From Pseudarthrobacter sp. W1I19 (lineage in GTDB: Bacteria > Actinomycetota > Actinomycetes > Actinomycetales > Micrococcaceae): a stretch of 64,000 nt of DNA. This document shows, piece by piece, positions 59,965 through 64,000 of the stretch; the first letter of the stretch is position 1; every line of letters starts with the position of its first letter. The notes beneath the pieces are model-generated. The model did no database searches. It had not been told where the DNA came from and saw nothing but the letters and a program-made list of their open reading frames with translations. Location: positions 3,720,001 to 3,784,000 of the forward strand of contig NZ_JAUSZR010000001.1 of NCBI RefSeq assembly GCF_030817835.1, read 5' to 3'. A program made the translations under genes and the position numbers.

Positions 59965-61146
59965 TCAGGACGTTGATGAGGTCCCGGCGCTTTTCAATCG
60001 GCGCTCAGGCGGAGCCGAAATTGCTGGCAGGGTTCCGTGCACAAACGCCTGTATGGCGAGGACGGCCGCCCCGCGGCACCATTGCACGTTATCCTTCGAG
60101 GCCAGGACGATCGGAGGCGTTGTCGCGCGGGGATCACGGTCCAAGGCAATACCGGCATCCAGAGCGGGGCGCGCAACTGCGGCGAGTCGGACGCCTTCTC
60201 CGGCGATGATGATGCGCTGTGGCAGCGTCAGGTTGCAGATGGCCGCGATGAGCCTGCCTAAGCCGCGTCCGGCGTCGTCGATGACTCGTCTTGCTACGGC
60301 ATCGCCCTCTGTAGCCAAGTCCAGGGCGCGTTCATAATCCACCTCGCGCCCAAGGGCGTTTGAAATGTGGCGCGCGATGGAATCAGAATTCAAAATACTT
60401 GTCGCACAGCCCCGATGGCCTGCAAAACACAGCGGTCCTGTGGGGTCGAGCGGCCAGTGTCCCACGAGGCCGATGCCGTAATCGTCCCCCGTGACAAGGG
60501 CGCCGTTGGCCACGAGGCCGAATCCTGTACCGATGCCGAGCGTGACGACGGCGAAGCGGTCATCTTCCTTCCCCTCGCCGAACCAATGTTCATATTCGGT
60601 AAAGGCGACAAGATCGTTGTCGATCAGAGTAGGTATCCCCGTTGCTGCTGTCACCATGTCCGCCAGGTCCAGATTGCTCCATCCAAGGAACCTGGCATCG
60701 ATGACAAACTTCCGGTCTCGAATCAAACCACCGATGCCGATACCGATGCCGCTGATGTCTTTCTCCAGCACCAGACGCTGGGTCAACCCTGCGATTTGCT
60801 CAACGACTGCAGCGGGGTCTCGATCCTTAATCATTTCGGTTCGGTGGCTTCTGATCTCACCGCGAAGGTTCGTCTGGGCAGCAATGATCTCGCTTTCGCG
60901 GATCTTCATCCCAATGAAATGCCTGGAATCGGCGTCCACGTCCAACAGTCGGGTCGGCCGGCCCACCCGGCCATCGTTGTGCTCCCCCACCTCTCTGAGC
61001 AGGCCCTCCTCGATCAGTGGCGTGCTGAGCCGGGTTAACGAACCTGGAGAGAGCTGGAGCCGGCGGGCTATTGCCGCCCTGGAAATCGGCCCCCTGCGCA
61101 GAACCTCGATCGCCACGGGAAGCGAGGCGTCCGGGGCCGACCACAT
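59965..61146 (-). CDS. ROK-family transcriptional regulator
   Basis: Sugar-responsive repressor of 393 residues from the ATG at 61146. The N-terminal winged helix is LPVAIEVLRRGPISRAAIARRLQLSPGSLTRLSTPLIEEGLL (about 9-50). The ROK sugar-kinase-like domain follows: GIGIGIGGLIRDRKFVIDARFLGWSNLDLADMV, the ROK signature area TLGIGTGFGLVANGALVTGDDYGIGLVGHWPLDPTGPLCFAGHRGCATSI, and IIIAGEGVRL near the end. The zinc-site Cys pattern (CxCGxxGC) is reduced to CFAGHRGC. It is divergent from a sugar ABC importer operon and probably controls it. In-frame Mets at 61218 and 61224 are alternatives but lie in the divergent promoter. Confidence 0.88.
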   Translation of the reverse strand: MWSAPDASLPVAIEVLRRGPISRAAIARRLQLSPGSLTRLSTPLIEEGLLREVGEHNDGRVGRPTRLLDVDADSRHFIGMKIRESEIIAAQTNLRGEIRSHRTEMIKDRDPAAVVEQIAGLTQRLVLEKDISGIGIGIGGLIRDRKFVIDARFLGWSNLDLADMVTAATGIPTLIDNDLVAFTEYEHWFGEGKEDDRFAVVTLGIGTGFGLVANGALVTGDDYGIGLVGHWPLDPTGPLCFAGHRGCATSILNSDSIARHISNALGREVDYERALDLATEGDAVARRVIDDAGRGLGRLIAAICNLTLPQRIIIAGEGVRLAAVARPALDAGIALDRDPRATTPPIVLASKDNVQWCRGAAVLAIQAFVHGTLPAISAPPERRLKSAGTSSTS

Positions 61147-61235
61147 TGACTGAGCTTTCACAGAACCATCTTGCCACGACCAATTAGTTCCGTCGCTCAA
61201 CTTTTCCAGTCGCCACATCCGCATCAGTTCTACTA

Positions 61236-61270
61236 TTGACACTGCTATTAGTTTCGGATCAAAATAATTA
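61236..61270 (+). promoter_or_regulatory. Possible promoter/operator of the sugar importer operon
   Basis: TTGACA at 61236-61241 is a consensus -35; a -10 is not clear (TCAAAA at 17-bp spacing or AATAAT further on). The AT-rich patch CTATTAGTTTCGGATCAAAATAATT is unusual for this genome and may hold the ROK operator. Confidence 0.4.
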
Positions 61271-61319
61271 ACCAAGCCCGCAGACGGGTTTCCCACTTTT
61301 AGACCAACGGAGCTCACTG

Positions 61320-62615
61320 ATGTTCATCCAAAACAAACTCTCGCGGCGGGCCTTCGCGGCTCTGGCAACATCCGCGGTCGCGGCACTGGCCCTCTCAGGA
61401 TGTTCTGCACCGCAGGCCACTTCCGAGGCAAAAACCCTCAAGGTCTGGTGGTGGGAGAACGATGACAGTGCCCTCTCCACCGGCTGGAACCGTGCCATTG
61501 AGCTCTTTGAAGAGAAGCACCCGGACGTAAAGGTTGAGTTCGAACTCAAGACCTACGAGCAGATGCAGCAGTCGGGTCAGCTCCTGTTGGACTCCAATGA
61601 CGCACCCGACGTTTTGGAGTATCTGAAGGGCAATGCCACAGCAGGGGTTGTTTCGCAGGCAGGGTTGTTGACTGACCTCACGGACGTGGCCAAGGAACGC
61701 AACTGGGACTTGGACAGCACCGCCCAGGACGTGGGGCTCTACGAAAACGGCGTGATGGGTTCCGGCCAGCGGTACGGCATCACGAACTACGGCGAGTATG
61801 TCTCGGTCTGGTACAACAAGGACCTCTTTGCAAAGCAAAACCTGCAGGTTCCCACCTCACTGCCCGAGCTCGAACAGGCCATGGACAAGTTCACGGCAGC
61901 GGGAATCACACCACTGGCCCTGGGCTCCCAGGACTACCCCGGCACCCACCTGCTCTATGAACTTGCGCTGGCCAACATGGATAAGAGGGCCTGGTCGGCT
62001 TACCAGCAGTTCGAAGGCGACGTTGACTGGAGCGCCTGGGAAAAGGCCGCCCAAACCGTGCAGGACTGGACCGACCGCGGCTATATCAGCAAGGACTCCA
62101 CCGGAGTCAGCGCCCAGGACGCCGGCAACGCCTTCGCGGCGGGGCAGTACCCCATCTTCGTTTCCGGCACCTGGTGGGCCGGCGGCTTCGCCGATGACAT
62201 CAAGGACTTCCAGTTCGACCAGTTCCTCTTCCCCGCTACAGACCTGCACCCGGGCTCCGGCGGCAACCTCTGGGTGGTCCCCGAGAAGGCACGCAACAAG
62301 GAACTCGCCTACGACTTCATGGAGATCACCATGAGCCCGGAGATCCAAAACCTCCTGGGCAACGAAGGCGCCGTTCCTGTCGCCGCCGATGAAGCAGCCA
62401 TCACCTCCCCGATCGGCAAGCTCACCACACCTAGGTTCAACGAACTGCTGAACAGCAACGACGGCGGCCTGGGCTGGTACCCCGACTGGCCCGTCCCGGG
62501 ACTCAACGACGTCCTGGTCGCCCAGACCAGCGACCTGGTCCAGGGCAACATCACTCCGGCCAAGGCCGTGGAAAACATCAAGGCAGCTTACGAACAGGGC
62601 AAGCCCAGCAAGTAG
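61320..62615 (+). CDS. Sugar ABC transporter substrate-binding lipoprotein (family 1)
   Basis: Extracytoplasmic binding protein of 431 residues. A twin-Arg-like start (NKLSRRAFAALATSAVAALALSGCSAP) leads into lipobox LSGC at about residues 25-28, so it may use Tat or Sec and is lipid-anchored. The family 1 pattern VKVEFELKTYEQMQQSGQLLLDSNDAPDVLEYLKGNATAG is clear, followed by GVSAQDAGNAFAAGQYPIFVSGTWWAGGF. It binds an oligosaccharide or glycoside; identity unknown. First gene of the importer operon, with GGAG eight bases before the ATG, and a hairpin in the gap to the permease gene. Confidence 0.93.
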   Translation: MFIQNKLSRRAFAALATSAVAALALSGCSAPQATSEAKTLKVWWWENDDSALSTGWNRAIELFEEKHPDVKVEFELKTYEQMQQSGQLLLDSNDAPDVLEYLKGNATAGVVSQAGLLTDLTDVAKERNWDLDSTAQDVGLYENGVMGSGQRYGITNYGEYVSVWYNKDLFAKQNLQVPTSLPELEQAMDKFTAAGITPLALGSQDYPGTHLLYELALANMDKRAWSAYQQFEGDVDWSAWEKAAQTVQDWTDRGYISKDSTGVSAQDAGNAFAAGQYPIFVSGTWWAGGFADDIKDFQFDQFLFPATDLHPGSGGNLWVVPEKARNKELAYDFMEITMSPEIQNLLGNEGAVPVAADEAAITSPIGKLTTPRFNELLNSNDGGLGWYPDWPVPGLNDVLVAQTSDLVQGNITPAKAVENIKAAYEQGKPSK

Positions 62616-62629
62616 GCCCGCCCCCAATA

Positions 62630-62664
62630 TGTGGCGGTGCACCAGACAGGCGCGCCGCCACATG
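62630..62664 (+). other. Intercistronic hairpin between binding-protein and permease genes
   Basis: ATGTGGCGG (62630-62638) and CCGCCACAT (62656-62664) can pair around a 17-nt loop. Such hairpins between binding protein and permease genes often protect or attenuate mRNA so that the binding protein is made in excess; here this is inferred from position. Confidence 0.6.
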
Positions 62665-62677
62665 AGAAGGACACATC

Positions 62678-63652
62678 ATGACCGCAGTCACCCCGGCCCC
62701 TCCGGCCCCCGCATCCCGGAACACCCCACGCAGAACAGGAACGCCGCGGCGCACTGCACGGGAAACCCCGCTCGGCTATTGGATCTACCTCCTGCCAGGC
62801 GCCATCGGCTTCATCGGCATCGTGGCCATCCCGTTCGGCATGAACCTCTACTACAGCCTCACCAGCTGGCGCGGCGTCGGCACCCCCAAGTTCGTCGGCC
62901 TGGACAACTACGCACGCCTCGTGGCCGACCCCGCGTTCTGGGCGTCGTTCCTGCACAGCACCGCTTTTATCCTTGCCATGGCCGTTATCCCCACCGCACT
63001 GGGCGTCTTCCTGGCCGCTGTCCTCTTTGACTACATCGCTCCCAAGTTCGGTGCCCGCGCCGCCAGCATCCTCCGCGCCATGTTCTACCTCCCGCAGATC
63101 CTGCCCATCGTGGTCGCCGGCGTCCTGTGGAAATGGCTGTACCAGCCGCAATACGGGATCATCAACACCGTCCTTGACGGCATGGGCCTGGGCTGGCTGC
63201 AGCAGAACTGGTTGGGCGATTCCGACACCGCCATGCTCGCCGTCATGAACGTCCTGATCTGGCTGCAGATCGGCTACACCGTCGTGGTGTTCATGGCCGG
63301 ACTCTCCCGCGTCGATCCTGCCCTGTACGAGGCGGCCGAGATCGACGGGGCCGGCTGGTTCCAGCGTTTCTGGAGCATCACCGTCCCCCAACTCCGCCCC
63401 GAAATCGCCGTCGTCCTGATCACCACGTCCGTGGCAGCCCTGAAGGTCTTCGCCCCGATCTACGTCCTCACCAGAGGCGGGCCCGGGACCAGCACCATCG
63501 TCCCGGCCTACTTCTCCTACTCAAACTTCTTCACCACCACACAGGTGGGCTACGGCGCCGCCGTCGCCTCGCTCCTTGCGCTTCTCGTCACCATCATCGC
63601 GATCGTGCTGCTGCGCTACCAGACCCGCAACGCCGAGGGATTCGAAAAGTGA
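62678..63652 (+). CDS. Sugar ABC transporter permease (MalF type)
   Basis: Permease of 324 residues with six membrane segments and a 30-residue charged Arg/Thr/Pro N-terminal extension. The family opening ETPLGYWIYLLPGAIGFIGIVAIPFGMNLYYSLTSWRGVGTPKFVGLDNYARL is typical. The EAA loop is YEAAEIDGAGWFQRFWSITVPQLRPEI (about 225-251). It overlaps the next gene by 4 bp (GTGA) and is coupled to it. The ATP-binding subunit is not within the window; in many actinobacteria a shared MsiK-type ATPase serves such importers. Confidence 0.93.
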   Translation: MTAVTPAPPAPASRNTPRRTGTPRRTARETPLGYWIYLLPGAIGFIGIVAIPFGMNLYYSLTSWRGVGTPKFVGLDNYARLVADPAFWASFLHSTAFILAMAVIPTALGVFLAAVLFDYIAPKFGARAASILRAMFYLPQILPIVVAGVLWKWLYQPQYGIINTVLDGMGLGWLQQNWLGDSDTAMLAVMNVLIWLQIGYTVVVFMAGLSRVDPALYEAAEIDGAGWFQRFWSITVPQLRPEIAVVLITTSVAALKVFAPIYVLTRGGPGTSTIVPAYFSYSNFFTTTQVGYGAAVASLLALLVTIIAIVLLRYQTRNAEGFEK

Positions 63653-64000
63653 CCACCACAGCCCCCGCCCCCGACACCGCCCCGGCATCACCGGAACGCC
63701 ACCACAAAACAGCCCGCACCAACAGGAGCGCCAGGAGCCGGCGCGGCATCAGCGGCTGGACCGTCCTGATTCTGCTGGCCGTGGCCGCGGCACTGATGAT
63801 CTTCCCCTTCTGGCTGGCCCTGATCAACGCGTTCAAACCCTCCACGGAGTACATCGCCGACGGCCCCATCGGGATCCCCACCGAGCTGGACTTCACCGCG
63901 ATCATCGACTTCTGGATCGGCGTGAACTTCAACCAGAAACTGCTCAACAGCGTCATCCTCTCCGGCAGCGTCGCCCTGATCGCCGCCAGCTTGAGTCTTC
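63649..64000 (+). CDS. Sugar ABC transporter permease (MalG type), 3' end outside window
   Basis: GTG start at 63649 overlapping the first permease stop by 4 bp. About 117 residues are visible: a charged N-terminal extension (APDTAPASPERHHKTARTNR), a first membrane segment (TVLILLAVAAALMIFPFWLALINAFKP) and a periplasmic stretch PSTEYIADGPIGIPTELDFTAI that matches MalG-type permeases. The EAA loop and remaining helices lie beyond the window end. It completes the integral-membrane pair of the importer. Confidence 0.9.
   Translation, partial: MTTTAPAPDTAPASPERHHKTARTNRSARSRRGISGWTVLILLAVAAALMIFPFWLALINAFKPSTEYIADGPIGIPTELDFTAIIDFWIGVNFNQKLLNSVILSGSVALIAASLSL

Overview
The window is a chromosomal stretch of a high-GC Gram-positive bacterium. 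Gene content, codon bias and protein character (DUF222/HNH protein, DUF4188, YcnI with C-terminal anchor, Lhr/Nei pair, GPH uronide transporter, many GTG/TTG starts with 4-bp stop/start overlaps) point to the Micrococcaceae, most likely Arthrobacter or Pseudarthrobacter. This is a judgement from recognised families, not a database match. No phage, insertion sequence, CRISPR array or rRNA was seen; one tRNA-Ser(CGA) is present. Genes at both window edges are cut.

Layout. 1-3.5 kb: housekeeping and salvage genes (HAD phosphatase, VOC protein, upp, PAP2 phosphatase, tadA). 3.6-6.2 kb: a compact three-gene operon of a zinc-ligand-less MDR dehydrogenase, a 6-pyruvoyl-tetrahydropterin-synthase-like protein lacking key catalytic residues, and a glycosyltransferase; its pathway is unknown. 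6.5-10.5 kb: a DUF222/HNH protein with a duplicated start region, tRNA-Ser, a degenerate 32-bp repeat array, and a patatin-like lipase gene with a possible leader peptide. 10.6-16.6 kb: an operon of PucR regulator, glutaminase, amino-acid permease and acetolactate-synthase-like enzyme.

16.6-36.7 kb is a large uronate/oligosaccharide catabolic island. It encodes glucuronate isomerase, fructuronate reductase, mannonate dehydratase, a GPH symporter and an unusual gluconokinase-GH3 fusion. It also has a Dpp-type ABC importer with a fused permease/ATPase, two pairs of Gfo/Idh/MocA oxidoreductase plus TIM-barrel isomerase, and two LacI regulators. Near-identical LacI-type operators (core TTG-CAACCGGTTG-CAA) lie before each transcription unit, so the island is probably one regulon. 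No KDG kinase of the usual PfkB type or KDPG aldolase is in the window.

36.7-43.3 kb: small unknown proteins, a nitronate monooxygenase, a copper-linked YcnI protein, a DUF4232 lipoprotein, a DUF4383 membrane protein and a FAD/Rieske oxidoreductase. 43.3-49.3 kb: Lhr helicase overlapping a Nei-type DNA glycosylase; lhr carries an in-frame 39-bp tandem repeat made of a palindrome-like element that also occurs between genes. 49.3-56.3 kb: three small regulator/target pairs (MocR/YczE, TetR/DUF4188, ArsR/SRPBCC), an RluA pseudouridine synthase and a DedA protein. 56.4-64 kb: ppc, a small membrane protein, and a ROK regulator divergent from a sugar ABC importer whose second permease runs off the end.
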